Below are positions 43,980 through 52,700 of a DNA stretch of 64,000 nucleotides, in pieces. This stretch comes from JAHRAW01 sp028066695 (GTDB taxonomy: Bacteria > Pseudomonadota > Gammaproteobacteria > Arenicellales > Poriferihabitantaceae): the NCBI GenBank assembly GCA_963457535.1, contig OY734803.1:1736001-1800000 (forward strand). The letters run 5' to 3'. Positions within the stretch are counted from its first letter, which is position 1. Each line of letters opens with the position of its first letter. Position numbers and translations under genes: made by a program. Under the pieces are notes generated by a model. The model was not told the origin of the DNA. It was given only the letters and a program-made list of their open reading frames with translations, and did not search any database.

Positions 43980-44416
43980 AAAAGTCGATTGCTATCGCAG
44001 TTGTCGCACTGCTGGTGCAGGCGTGTGTGCAACAATATGGGGCCGCCACGGGTCCCAGTGGCGACCTTATCGGCATCGGACACACGGAAATTCAGGTGGA
44101 TGAAAATGCATACATGGTTTCATACATTGGAGACCACAATACCAGCCAAGCACAAGCTGCTGATTTCGCGTTGTTGCGTTCTGCGGAATTGACCCTGGAA
44201 AAAGGGTACAAATATTTTGTGGTCGTCAATCAAGAAAATACATCAACGTTTGACGACAGGATTTTTAAGCTCGTCTCCAGTGCGACTGGCAGAGTGTCAG
44301 AAGCAATCACTACTATCGTTTTGTACGCGAAAAAACCGGTTTCGGTTTTTTCCTACAATGCCGAGTCTGTGCGTGACCGCATCAAAGCAAAAAATCAAGC
44401 CATATATCAGCAATGA
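43976..44416 (+). CDS. putative lipoprotein A (CC0125/CC1285-like)
   Basis: 146 aa. Lipoprotein signal MKKSIAIAVVALLVQAC with a VQAC lipobox, then a domain with VSYIGDHNTS, ADFALLRSAELTLEKGYKYFVVVN and a closing VLYAKKPVSVFSYNAESVRDRIKAK. The central RSAELTL..GYKYF motif resembles the CC0125/CC1285 family of envelope lipoproteins of unknown function. Base composition is visibly lower in GC than the oxidase genes. Paralogous to, and overlapping (ATGA) with, the next gene. Confidence 0.72.
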   Translation: MKKSIAIAVVALLVQACVQQYGAATGPSGDLIGIGHTEIQVDENAYMVSYIGDHNTSQAQAADFALLRSAELTLEKGYKYFVVVNQENTSTFDDRIFKLVSSATGRVSEAITTIVLYAKKPVSVFSYNAESVRDRIKAKNQAIYQQ

Positions 44417-44793
44417 AAAATCTGATTGCTGCTACTGTCGCTATACTGTCCGTGCTTCTGGTTCAAGCATGTGCGAGTCCGTTTAGTCTGCAGGCACGTC
44501 TCGCAACTTTCGAAAGAAATCATGTGGCAGTTCAGCTGAGTGAAAATGTGTTCAATGTTTCATTTTCCAAAAACGAACGGCGTACCACTCATTTTGCGCT
44601 GTTGCGTTGCGCGGAACTGGCCCTCAAAAATGGACGCAAGTATTTCGCGATCGCTGATCGTGAAACTGCGCCGTCCACTTTTGGTGTACAAACAACCTAT
44701 AAGATTGTCCTGCATGCGAAAAAGCCTGCTTCCGGCTTTGCCTATAACGCCGAGGTTGTGCGCAACAGCATCAAGGCGAAATATGGTATTTAA
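44413..44793 (+). CDS. putative lipoprotein B, paralogue of lipoprotein A
   Basis: 126 aa. Signal MKNLIAATVAILSVLLVQAC with a VQAC lipobox. The body matches its upstream neighbour in order: VSFSKNERRTTHFALLRCAELALKNGRKYFAIAD and IVLHAKKPASGFAYNAEVVRNSIKAKY. A tandem duplication followed by divergence is the simplest explanation. Low GC relative to surroundings. Ends 66 bp before the subunit I start. Confidence 0.72.
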   Translation: MKNLIAATVAILSVLLVQACASPFSLQARLATFERNHVAVQLSENVFNVSFSKNERRTTHFALLRCAELALKNGRKYFAIADRETAPSTFGVQTTYKIVLHAKKPASGFAYNAEVVRNSIKAKYGI

Positions 44794-44859
44794 TGGCCCT
44801 GTTGTCGGCGCTACCGCCCTACTGACACTGAAATCGCCCAGAAATCCGAGGACCCGCCC

Positions 44860-46443
44860 ATGAACGCCCACGCCACCACCGCCCACCACCACGGCCCCGC
44901 TCCGGGGCTGCTGCGCTGGGTCACGACCACCAACCACAAAGACATCGGCACGCTGTATTTGTGGTTCTCGCTGCTGATGTTTTTCATCGGCGGTTCCATG
45001 GCGCTGGTGGTTCGCGCCGAGTTGTTCCAGCCGGGGCTGCAGATCGTGGACCCGCACTTCTTCAACCAGATGACCACGATGCACGCGCTGGTCATGATTT
45101 TCGGCGTGGTCATGCCGGCTTTCGTCGGCCTCGCCAACTGGATGGTGCCGATCATGATCGGCGCGCCGGACATGGCGCTGCCGCGCATGAACAACTGGAG
45201 TTTCTGGATTCTGCCGTTCGCCTTCACCATGCTCATCGGCACGCTGTTCATGGAAGGCGGCGGGCCGTCGGCCGGCTGGACGCTGTATCCGCCGCTGTCG
45301 CTGCAGGGCGGCAACAGCCTGCCGTTCGTGATTTTCGCGATTCATATGATGGGCGCCTCCAGCATCATGGGCGCGATCAACATCATCGCCACCATCATGA
45401 ACCTGCGCGCGCCGGGCATGACCTACATGCGCATGCCGCTGTTCGTGTGGACCTGGTTCATCACCGCCTACCTGCTCATCGCGGTCATGCCGGTGCTCGC
45501 CGGCGCGGTGACCATGCTGCTGACCGACAAATTTTTCGCCACCAGTTTCTTCAGCGCGGCCGGCGGCGGCGACCCGGTGATGTTCCAGCACATCTTTTGG
45601 TTTTTCGGCCACCCGGAGGTGTACATCCTGATCCTGCCGGCGTTCGGCCTGGTCTCCGAAGTCATCCCGACTTTCTCGCGCAAACCGCTGTTCGGCTACG
45701 ACTCCATGGTCTATGCGACCGCGTCCATCGCGTTTTTGTCGTTCATCGTCTGGGCGCACCACATGTTCACGGTGGGCATGCCGCTCGCCGGCGAGTTGTT
45801 CTTCATGTTCACCACCATGCTCATCGCCGTGCCCACCGGCGTCAAGGTGTTCAACTGGGTGTCCACGATGTGGCGCGGCGCGATGACCTTTGAAACGCCG
45901 ATGCTGTTCGCGCTCGGCTTCGTGGTGATGTTCACCATCGGCGGCTTCTCCGGCCTGATGCTGGCGATGACGCCGATTGATTTTCAGTACCACGACACCT
46001 ATTTCGTGGTCGCGCACTTCCATTATGTGCTGGTGCCGGGCGCGCTGTTCGGCATCATCTCCGGCGTCTATTACTGGCTGCCGAAGTGGACCGGCCGCCA
46101 CTACAACGAGACGCTCGGCAAGTGGCACTTCTGGCTGTCCACCTTTTTCGTCAACCTGCTGTTCTTCCCGATGCATTTCGTCGGCCTGGCCGGCATGCCG
46201 CGCCGCATTCCGGATTACGCGGTGCAGTTCGCCGATTTCAACGCCATCGCCACCATCGGCGCGTTCGGCTTCGGCTTCGCGCAAATCCTGCTGCCGGTCA
46301 TCGTGGTCATGAGCATCCTCGGCCGCAAAAAAGCGCCGGCGCGGGTGTGGGAGGGCGCGCACGGGCTGGAGTGGACGCTGTCGTCTCCGCCGCCCTACCA
46401 CTCGTTCTCGCCGCAGCCGGTGGTGCGAAGCCGCATCATCTGA
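44860..46443 (+). CDS. ctaD: cytochrome c oxidase subunit I
   Basis: 527 aa with 12 membrane helices, the heme a / heme a3-CuB catalytic subunit. The low-spin heme His lies in MTTMHALVM. CuB/a3 ligands are in WFFGHPEVYILILP and WAHHMFTVGMP. The K-channel lies in the same helices, and VVAHFHYVLVPG holds the heme-ligand histidines of helix X. Start at 44860 follows CCGAGGACC. The gene continues the oxidase cluster after the four accessory genes. Confidence 0.97.
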   Translation: MNAHATTAHHHGPAPGLLRWVTTTNHKDIGTLYLWFSLLMFFIGGSMALVVRAELFQPGLQIVDPHFFNQMTTMHALVMIFGVVMPAFVGLANWMVPIMIGAPDMALPRMNNWSFWILPFAFTMLIGTLFMEGGGPSAGWTLYPPLSLQGGNSLPFVIFAIHMMGASSIMGAINIIATIMNLRAPGMTYMRMPLFVWTWFITAYLLIAVMPVLAGAVTMLLTDKFFATSFFSAAGGGDPVMFQHIFWFFGHPEVYILILPAFGLVSEVIPTFSRKPLFGYDSMVYATASIAFLSFIVWAHHMFTVGMPLAGELFFMFTTMLIAVPTGVKVFNWVSTMWRGAMTFETPMLFALGFVVMFTIGGFSGLMLAMTPIDFQYHDTYFVVAHFHYVLVPGALFGIISGVYYWLPKWTGRHYNETLGKWHFWLSTFFVNLLFFPMHFVGLAGMPRRIPDYAVQFADFNAIATIGAFGFGFAQILLPVIVVMSILGRKKAPARVWEGAHGLEWTLSSPPPYHSFSPQPVVRSRII

Positions 46444-46460
46444 CGCGCGCCGCGGACGCC

Positions 46461-46565
46461 ATGACCATGACGCCGGCAACCAAACGCACCGTGATCGCGC
46501 TGTTCGCGGTCGCCTTCGCGTTTTACTTCGGCTTCATTCTGATGGGCGTGACCGCCGCGCTCTGA
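46461..46565 (+). CDS. cytochrome oxidase small assembly-type membrane peptide
   Basis: 34 aa: MTMTPATKRTVIALFAVAF, then a single membrane helix ending at FILMGVTAAL. A short one-helix protein between subunit I and ctaG is recurrent in proteobacterial cox clusters and is generally annotated as a small assembly protein. The spacing is tight (17 bp after ctaD, 16 bp before ctaG). Too short for confident homology by eye; context gives most of the support. Confidence 0.65.
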   Translation: MTMTPATKRTVIALFAVAFAFYFGFILMGVTAAL

Positions 46566-46581
46566 CTCCCCGGTGACTGCG

Positions 46582-47145
46582 ATGAAAAATCCCGGCAGGC
46601 GCAAAAACATCCTCGCGCTGTTTTTGATTCCGGCGCTGATGTTCGGCTTCGGCTACCTGATGGTGCCGATCTACAACGTGTTCTGCGACTGGACCGGCCT
46701 GAACGGCAAGACCGGCGAGATGAGCGCGTCCGAGGCGGTGCTGCTCAAGGCCGACACTTCGCGCAGCATTCGCGTGGAATTCACCGCGAGTTTGAACGAC
46801 GGCACGCCGCTGGATTTCACCCCGTCCGCGCCCAGCATGAACGCGCACCCCGGCAAAACCTACCGCGCGACCTACACCGCGCGCAACTTGAAGGGCGAGG
46901 CGATGACCGGCCAGGCGGTGCCGAGCGTTTCGCCGGCGAAAGCCGCCGGGTTTTTCAACAAGACCGAATGTTTTTGCTTCACCCGGCAGGAATTTGCGGC
47001 CGGCGAACAGCGCGAGTTACCGCTGGTGTTCGTGATTGAGCCGGACCTTCCGCCCGACATTGACACCATCACGCTGGCATACACTTTCTTTGATGTGGAC
47101 GCCCCGCCGGAAAAATCCGCGGACGGCCACGCAAGCGCGCACTAA
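46582..47145 (+). CDS. ctaG: cytochrome c oxidase assembly protein CtaG/Cox11
   Basis: 187 aa, delivers copper to the CuB site of subunit I. One N-terminal membrane helix (FLIPALMFGFGYLMVPIYNVFC), then an immunoglobulin-like periplasmic domain with the copper-binding CxC in NKTECFCFTRQ. Other family motifs are SVSPAKAAGFF and the ITLAYTFFDV end. ATG at 46582 is chosen over a GTG at 46573. Gene order coxA-small peptide-ctaG-coxC is standard. Confidence 0.95.
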   Translation: MKNPGRRKNILALFLIPALMFGFGYLMVPIYNVFCDWTGLNGKTGEMSASEAVLLKADTSRSIRVEFTASLNDGTPLDFTPSAPSMNAHPGKTYRATYTARNLKGEAMTGQAVPSVSPAKAAGFFNKTECFCFTRQEFAAGEQRELPLVFVIEPDLPPDIDTITLAYTFFDVDAPPEKSADGHASAH

Positions 47146-47167
47146 CCCGCAACCGAAAGAGGCAACC

Positions 47168-48034
47168 ATGGCACGCACCGCAAAAAACGCATACCACGTC
47201 CCGCACGCCGCGACCTGGCCGATGACCGGCTCGGTCGGCCTGACCATGCTGTTCGCCGGCTTCGCCTGGCACCTGAACGGCGCCGCGCTCGGTTCCGAGT
47301 TGATGGCCGCCGGAATGGTGGTCATCATCGTCATGATGGTCGGCTGGTTCGGCGCGGTGGTCGCCGAGAGCGAGGGCGGCGTGTACAAGCGGTGGGAGGA
47401 CAAGTCGTTCCGCCTCGGCATGGCGTGGTTCATCTTTTCCGAGGTGATGTTCTTCGCCGCGTTTTTCGGCGCGCTTTTTTACGCGCGCTCGCTGTCGGTG
47501 CCGTGGCTGCTCGGCGAGGGCAGCGGCGCGAGCACGCACGAATTTTTGTGGAGCGACTACACCGAATTGTGGCCGACCAACGGCCCCGGAGACCTCGGCG
47601 AAAGCGATTTCCACATGGGCTGGTGGCCGCTTCCGTTCATCAACACCGTCATCCTTTTGACTTCGGGCCTGACCGTGACCTGGGCGCACCACGCCATCAA
47701 GCAAAACCACCGCCAACAGTTCATCGCCGGCCTGTCGCTCACCGTCGGCCTCGGCTTTTTGTTCGTGTTCCTGCAGGGAGTGGAATACGCCGAGGCCTAC
47801 CACGCGGGCCTGAAACTCAGCAGCGGCGTCTACGGCTCCACCTTTTTCATGCTGACCGGCTTTCACGGCCTGCATGTGACCCTCGGCGCGATCATGCTGA
47901 GCGTGATGCTGGCGCGCGCGCTTCGCGGCCACTTCACCAAGAAGCGCCACTTCGCCTTTGAGGCGGCCGCCTGGTACTGGCACTTCGTGGATGTGGTCTG
48001 GCTCGGGCTGTTTTTGTTCGTGTATATTTTGTAG
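47168..48034 (+). CDS. ctaE: cytochrome c oxidase subunit III
   Basis: 288 aa, seven membrane helices. Typical blocks are FRLGMAWFIFSEVMFFAAFFGALFYAR, the LLTSGLTVTWAHHAI helix, FVFLQGVEYAEAYH and TGFHGLHVTLGAIML, with the C-terminal WYWHFVDVVWLGLFLFVYIL. It stabilises the catalytic core and proton uptake. Start at 47168 follows AGAGGCAACC. The next gene downstream on this strand is SURF1. Confidence 0.96.
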   Translation: MARTAKNAYHVPHAATWPMTGSVGLTMLFAGFAWHLNGAALGSELMAAGMVVIIVMMVGWFGAVVAESEGGVYKRWEDKSFRLGMAWFIFSEVMFFAAFFGALFYARSLSVPWLLGEGSGASTHEFLWSDYTELWPTNGPGDLGESDFHMGWWPLPFINTVILLTSGLTVTWAHHAIKQNHRQQFIAGLSLTVGLGFLFVFLQGVEYAEAYHAGLKLSSGVYGSTFFMLTGFHGLHVTLGAIMLSVMLARALRGHFTKKRHFAFEAAAWYWHFVDVVWLGLFLFVYIL

Positions 48035-48103
48035 GGCGCCGCGGGCGCGCCGGCGCGCGAAAACCCGGGGAATCAAAACGGCGAATGCGCCGGCCGGCGC
48101 GCG

Positions 48104-48316
48104 TCACCCGCCGACATCGTGCGGCACAATCAGGCCGGTTTGGATGCCGATGAACAGCAGCAGCACCAGGAACAGCGACAGCGCGATGCGCCAGCTCAGC
48201 GACCTGACCACGCGCTTTGACTTTGACGAATCGGTCATCAAAAAATACAGCGCCGAAAACAGACTCCCGACCACGAACAGCAGCAGGATGACGATGATGA
48301 GTTTGAGCAGCAGCAT
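48104..48316 (-). CDS. twin-transmembrane protein (DUF2909-like)
   Basis: 70 aa with two membrane helices (about 3-27 and 43-64) and a charged loop, TDSSKSKRVVRSLSWR. A small twin-TM gene on the opposite strand between coxC and SURF1 is a recurrent feature of gammaproteobacterial cox clusters (DUF2909). Its ATG (48314-48316 read in reverse) and the SURF1 ATG share the CATG at 48314-48317, so each 5' leader lies within the other gene. Function unknown. Confidence 0.72.
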   Translation of the reverse strand: MLLLKLIIVILLLFVVGSLFSALYFLMTDSSKSKRVVRSLSWRIALSLFLVLLLFIGIQTGLIVPHDVGG

Positions 48317-49040
48317 GCCGGGGCGCTACCGGAGCGCGGCCGCGTATTTGTGTTTTTTCGCCGGCATGTCGCTGCTGTTGTCGCTCGGAATTTGGCAGTT
48401 GCTGCGGGGGATGGAAAAAAACGCGGTTGAACGCGCGCGCGCAAACGCGGCCGGCGACTATATCACGCTGGAGCGCGCGCCGCCGAACTGGCGCGATCTG
48501 CAATACCGCCGCGTGCAACTGCGCGGCGACTGGCTCGCGCCGGTGTTTTTGCTGGACAACCGCATGCATCGCGGGCGGCGCGGCTACGAGGCGCTGGCCG
48601 CATTCCGCCTCGCCGGCGACCGCGCCACGCTGCTGGTCAACCGCGGCTGGATCGCGCATGACGCCGCGCCGGACGCAACCGCGCGCGCGCCGGACTCGGC
48701 GCCCGCCGGAGAATTGTATTTGCCGGAAAAGGGTTTCACCCTCGGCCCGGCCTACCTCGCGCAGCCGGGCTGGCCGAAAGTGATTCAGTATTTTGACGCG
48801 GCCGCGCTGACCGCCGCGCTGGCCGAGGAGGGCGCGCATGCGGACGGAGATTCATTGCAGCCGGCCGTGGTCGCGCTGGACGCGCCGCATCCGGCCGCCT
48901 TCACGCCGATTCGCGCGGCGCGGACACTCGGCGCGATGCGGCATTTCGGTTACGCCGCGCAGTGGTGGGGGCTGGCCGCGACGCTCGCCGTGTTCGGCGT
49001 GATTTGGCGTCGGCGCATGAAAACCGGGGGCGGCGAATGA
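48315..49040 (+). CDS. SURF1 family oxidase assembly protein
   Basis: 241 aa. Two membrane helices bracket a periplasmic domain, as in SURF1/Shy1, which assists heme a insertion into subunit I. The first helix ends in LGIWQLLRGMEKN. Family motifs include RRVQLRGDWL, FLLDNRMHRGRRGYEAL, LLVNRGWI and the C-terminal HFGYAAQWWGLAATL helix. The start may be ATG 48315 or an upstream in-frame ATG near 48297; both overlap the divergent DUF2909-like gene. It overlaps the following gene by ATGA. Confidence 0.88.
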   Translation: MPGRYRSAAAYLCFFAGMSLLLSLGIWQLLRGMEKNAVERARANAAGDYITLERAPPNWRDLQYRRVQLRGDWLAPVFLLDNRMHRGRRGYEALAAFRLAGDRATLLVNRGWIAHDAAPDATARAPDSAPAGELYLPEKGFTLGPAYLAQPGWPKVIQYFDAAALTAALAEEGAHADGDSLQPAVVALDAPHPAAFTPIRAARTLGAMRHFGYAAQWWGLAATLAVFGVIWRRRMKTGGGE

Positions 49041-49630
49041 AATCCGGGCGCATAAAACTCGCGCTGGTGCTGGCGGTCTTTCTCGGCCCGCTGCTCGCGT
49101 CTTTCGTTTGGTATTACGGTTTCGGCGCGTCGTTCGCGCCGCGCGCGCGCGCCAACCACGCGCCGCTGGTTTCGCCGGCGATTCCGCTCGCCGAGTTTTC
49201 CAACAACGACGGCGGCGGCGACGGCGGTGAAATTTTTGATCTCGGCATGCTGCGGCACAAATGGAATGTGGCGCATGTCTTGCCGGCGCAATGCGGCGCG
49301 GATTGCGAGAAGGCGCTCTACCACACCCGCCAAGTCCGCATCGCGCTCGGCCGGCACGCGCCGCGGCTGCGGCGGATTTTTCTGTGCCCGAACCGCGCCC
49401 TGCTGGAGCGCCTCGCCGCCGAGCACCCCGACGCGCTTCGCCTGCTGCAATCGGAAAGCGGTTTGGAAAAACAACTCGCGCCGGTTTTTAAGTCGCATGC
49501 GCGCGGCGCCGCCGACGCGCTGTTGATAGACCCGCTCGGCAATGTGATGATGGTGGTGCCGGCCGGCATGGACCCGCGCCTGCTGCTGAAGGATTTGAAA
49601 AAACTGCTGCGGGTGTCGCGCATCGGATAG
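49037..49630 (+). CDS. SCO-like membrane-anchored thioredoxin-fold protein
   Basis: 197 aa. One N-terminal membrane helix (LALVLAVFLGPLLASFVWYY), then a periplasmic domain with CGADC, a CxxxC spacing like the copper site of SCO proteins, and a C-terminal ADALLIDPLGNVMMVVPAG typical of thioredoxin-like folds. It corresponds in position to the small gene after SURF1 in Pseudomonas cox clusters. A copper or redox role in CuA assembly is inference, since the canonical SCO sequence is not fully present. Confidence 0.65.
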   Translation: MKSGRIKLALVLAVFLGPLLASFVWYYGFGASFAPRARANHAPLVSPAIPLAEFSNNDGGGDGGEIFDLGMLRHKWNVAHVLPAQCGADCEKALYHTRQVRIALGRHAPRLRRIFLCPNRALLERLAAEHPDALRLLQSESGLEKQLAPVFKSHARGAADALLIDPLGNVMMVVPAGMDPRLLLKDLKKLLRVSRIG

Positions 49631-49660
49631 CGGTCCCCGCCGGTTGCTGTCCGGCTGTGG

Positions 49661-49666
49661 TATGCT
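49661..49666 (+). promoter_or_regulatory. gltB: candidate extended -10 for gltB
   Basis: TGG followed by TATGCT, an extended -10, lies 95 bp upstream of the gltB ATG in the 130-bp gap after the cox cluster. No convincing -35 was seen. Confidence 0.28.
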
Positions 49667-49760
49667 GTGCAGTTCCGCGCCAGTTGCTCCCCGCTGTTGT
49701 GTTCGGCGGAGCGGCGTCACCGGACGGCGCGGCCTTGTGACATTCCTCCAACAGCGAACC

Positions 49761-52700
49761 ATGATGAAACCCGGAATGAAAGCCGGAGGGCCGCCGGCGA
49801 AATGCGGTTTGTATGACCCCGCGCGCGAGCACGACGCGTGCGGCGTCGGCTTTGTCGCCGACATCACGGGCCGCAAGAGCCGCCGCATCATCTCCGACGG
49901 CCTGGAAATCCTGAACAACATGCGCCACCGCGGCGCGGTCGGCGCCGACCCGGCGGCCGGCGATGGCGCCGGCATTTTGCTGCAGTTGCCGCACAAGTTT
50001 CTGCGGGAGGAAACCAAATTTGATTTGCCGCCGGACGGCGAATACGCAGCCGGCATGGTTTTCTTTCCGCGCGCGCGCGGCGGACTGCGCGGCGCAAAAA
50101 ATGCGGTGGAAAAATTCGTGCGCGCCGAAGGGCAGCGCCTGCTCGGCTGGCGGCGGGTGCCGGTGAACAATGCCGGACTCGGCGCCGGCGTTCGCGCGAC
50201 CGAGCCGGATATTCGCCAGGTGTTCATCGCGCGCGGCGCAAACTGCGCCGCGCCGGGCGCGTTTGAGCGCAAACTCTTTTTGATTCGCAAACAAATTGAA
50301 AACGCGGTGCGCGCCTCGTCCATCGCCGGGCGGGAGGCGTTTTACATTCCCTCGCTGTCGTCGCGCGTGCTGGTCTACAAAGGCATGCTACGCGCCGCGC
50401 AACTGCGCGAATACTATCCCGACCTCGCCGACGCGCGCATGGAATCCGCGCTCGCGCTGGTGCACCAGCGGTTTTCCACCAACACTTTTCCGGCATGGGG
50501 CTTGGCGCATCCTTACCGGCTGATAGCGCACAACGGCGAAATTAACACGCTGCGCGGCAACCTCAACTGGATGGCGGCGCGGCGCGGCGCGATGAAATCA
50601 AAACTGCTCGGCGCCGGCCTGAAAAAAATTTGGCCGCTGATTCACGGCGGGCAGTCGGATTCGGCCTCGCTGGACGCCGCGCTGGAATTGCTGCTGGCCG
50701 GCGGTTATTCGCTCGCGCACGCGGTGATGATGCTGATTCCGGAGGCGTGGGAGGGAAACCCGGACATGCCGGACGCGCGCCGCGCGTTTTACGAATACCA
50801 CGCCGCGCTGATGGAGGCCTGGGACGGGCCGGCCGCGGTGGCGTTCACCGACGGCCGCCAGATCGGCGCGGTGCTGGACCGCAACGGCCTGCGCCCGGCG
50901 CGCTGCATGCTGACGCGCGACCGGCGCGTGGTGATGGCCTCGGAAGCCGGCGTGCTCGGCGTCGCCGAAGCCGACATCGTCCGCAAGTGGCGGCTGCAGC
51001 CCGGCAAAATGCTGCTGGTGGATTTGGAAGAGGGGCGCATCATTGGCGACGATGAAATCAAGGACCAACTCGCCGCGGCGCGCGGCTACCGGCGGCGGCT
51101 GAACAAAACCCGCATCGCGCTGAACGAACTCCGCATCAAAGCCGACGCGCCGCCGAAAATGCCGGCGGAAAAGTTGCGCAGGGCGCAGCGCGCCTTCGGC
51201 TGCACGCGCGAAGATTTGCAGTTCGTGCTGCTGCCGATGCTCGCCGGCGGCGCCGAGGCGGTCGGCTCCATGGGCAGCGATGTGCCGCCGCCGGCGCTTT
51301 CCATGCGCGGCAAGCATTTGTCCGCGTATTTCAAGCAGAACTTCGCGCAGGTGACCAACCCGCCGATAGACCCGATTCGCGAGCAGTTGGTGATGTCGCT
51401 GATGACGCTGCCGGGCCCGCGCCCGAACCTGCTCGGCGGCGATGACGACGGCATGCGCCTGTGCGCGCCGCACCCGGTTTTGCGCGACAACGAACTGGAA
51501 TTCATCCGGCGCATCGGCGAGCACAGCGGCGGCGCGCTGTCGGCCGCGACCATTGACATTTGCTACCCGGCGCGCGACGGCGCGGCCGGCATGGGCGCGG
51601 CCGTGGAGCGCGTTCGCGCGCGCGCCGAACGCGCGGTGCGGCGCGGCAAAAACATTTTGATTTTGTCCGACCGGCGCATGGACGCCCGGCGCGCCGCGAT
51701 TCCGGCGCTTCTTGTGACTTCGGCGGTGCATCACCATCTGATTCGCAAGGGCCTGCGAACCCGCGCCGGCCTGGTGGTGGAAACCGGCGCCTGCATGGAA
51801 GTGCACCACGCGGCCACTCTCGCCGGCTACGGCGCCGAAGCGATTAACCCCTACCTCGCCTTCGCTTCCATCGCCGCGCTGCTGCCGCATTTGGACTGCA
51901 ACTACCGCGAAGCGCAGGCGCGCTACATCGCCGCGCTGTGCGCCGGCTTGAAAAAAGTCATGTCCAAGATGGGCATCTCCACCTACCAGTCGTATTGCGG
52001 CGCGCAGATTTTTGACGCGGTCGGCCTATCGGGCGAGTTCGTGGAAAATTATTTCACCGCGACCGCGACCGCCGTGGAAGGCGCCGGCCTCGCCGAGATT
52101 TCCGAGGAAGCGTTCGGCTGGCACCGCGCCGCGCACGGCAATGACGGCGGACGCTTGGATGCCGGCGGCGACTACGCCTACCGCGTGCGCGGCGAAGCGC
52201 ATGCGTGGAATCCTGAAACCGTCGCCGCGCTGCAGCACGCGGTGCGCGGCAACGACGCCGCGCAGTATGCGAAGTTCGCCGAGGCGGTAGACCGCCAGGA
52301 CAAAAATCTCTACAACCTGCGCGGCCTGTTTAAATTTAAATGGAGCCGCGCGCCGCTGCCGCTGAACGAAGTGGAGCCGGCCTCCGAATTGGTGCGCAGG
52401 TTTTCCACCGGCGCGATGTCGTTCGGCTCCATTTCGCACGAGGCGCATTCCAATCTGGCGCGCGCGATGAACCAAATCGGCGGCAAGTCCAACACCGGCG
52501 AAGGCGGCGAAGACGCGTCGCGCTACCGCCCGCTCGCCGACGGCTCGCCCAACCCGGCGCGCTCGGCGATAAAACAGGTCGCGTCCGGGCGCTTCGGGGT
52601 CACCGCCGAATACCTGGTCAACGCCGACGAACTGCAAATCAAAATGGCGCAGGGCGCGAAGCCCGGCGAGGGCGGGCAGATTCCCGGGCACAAAGTCGCC

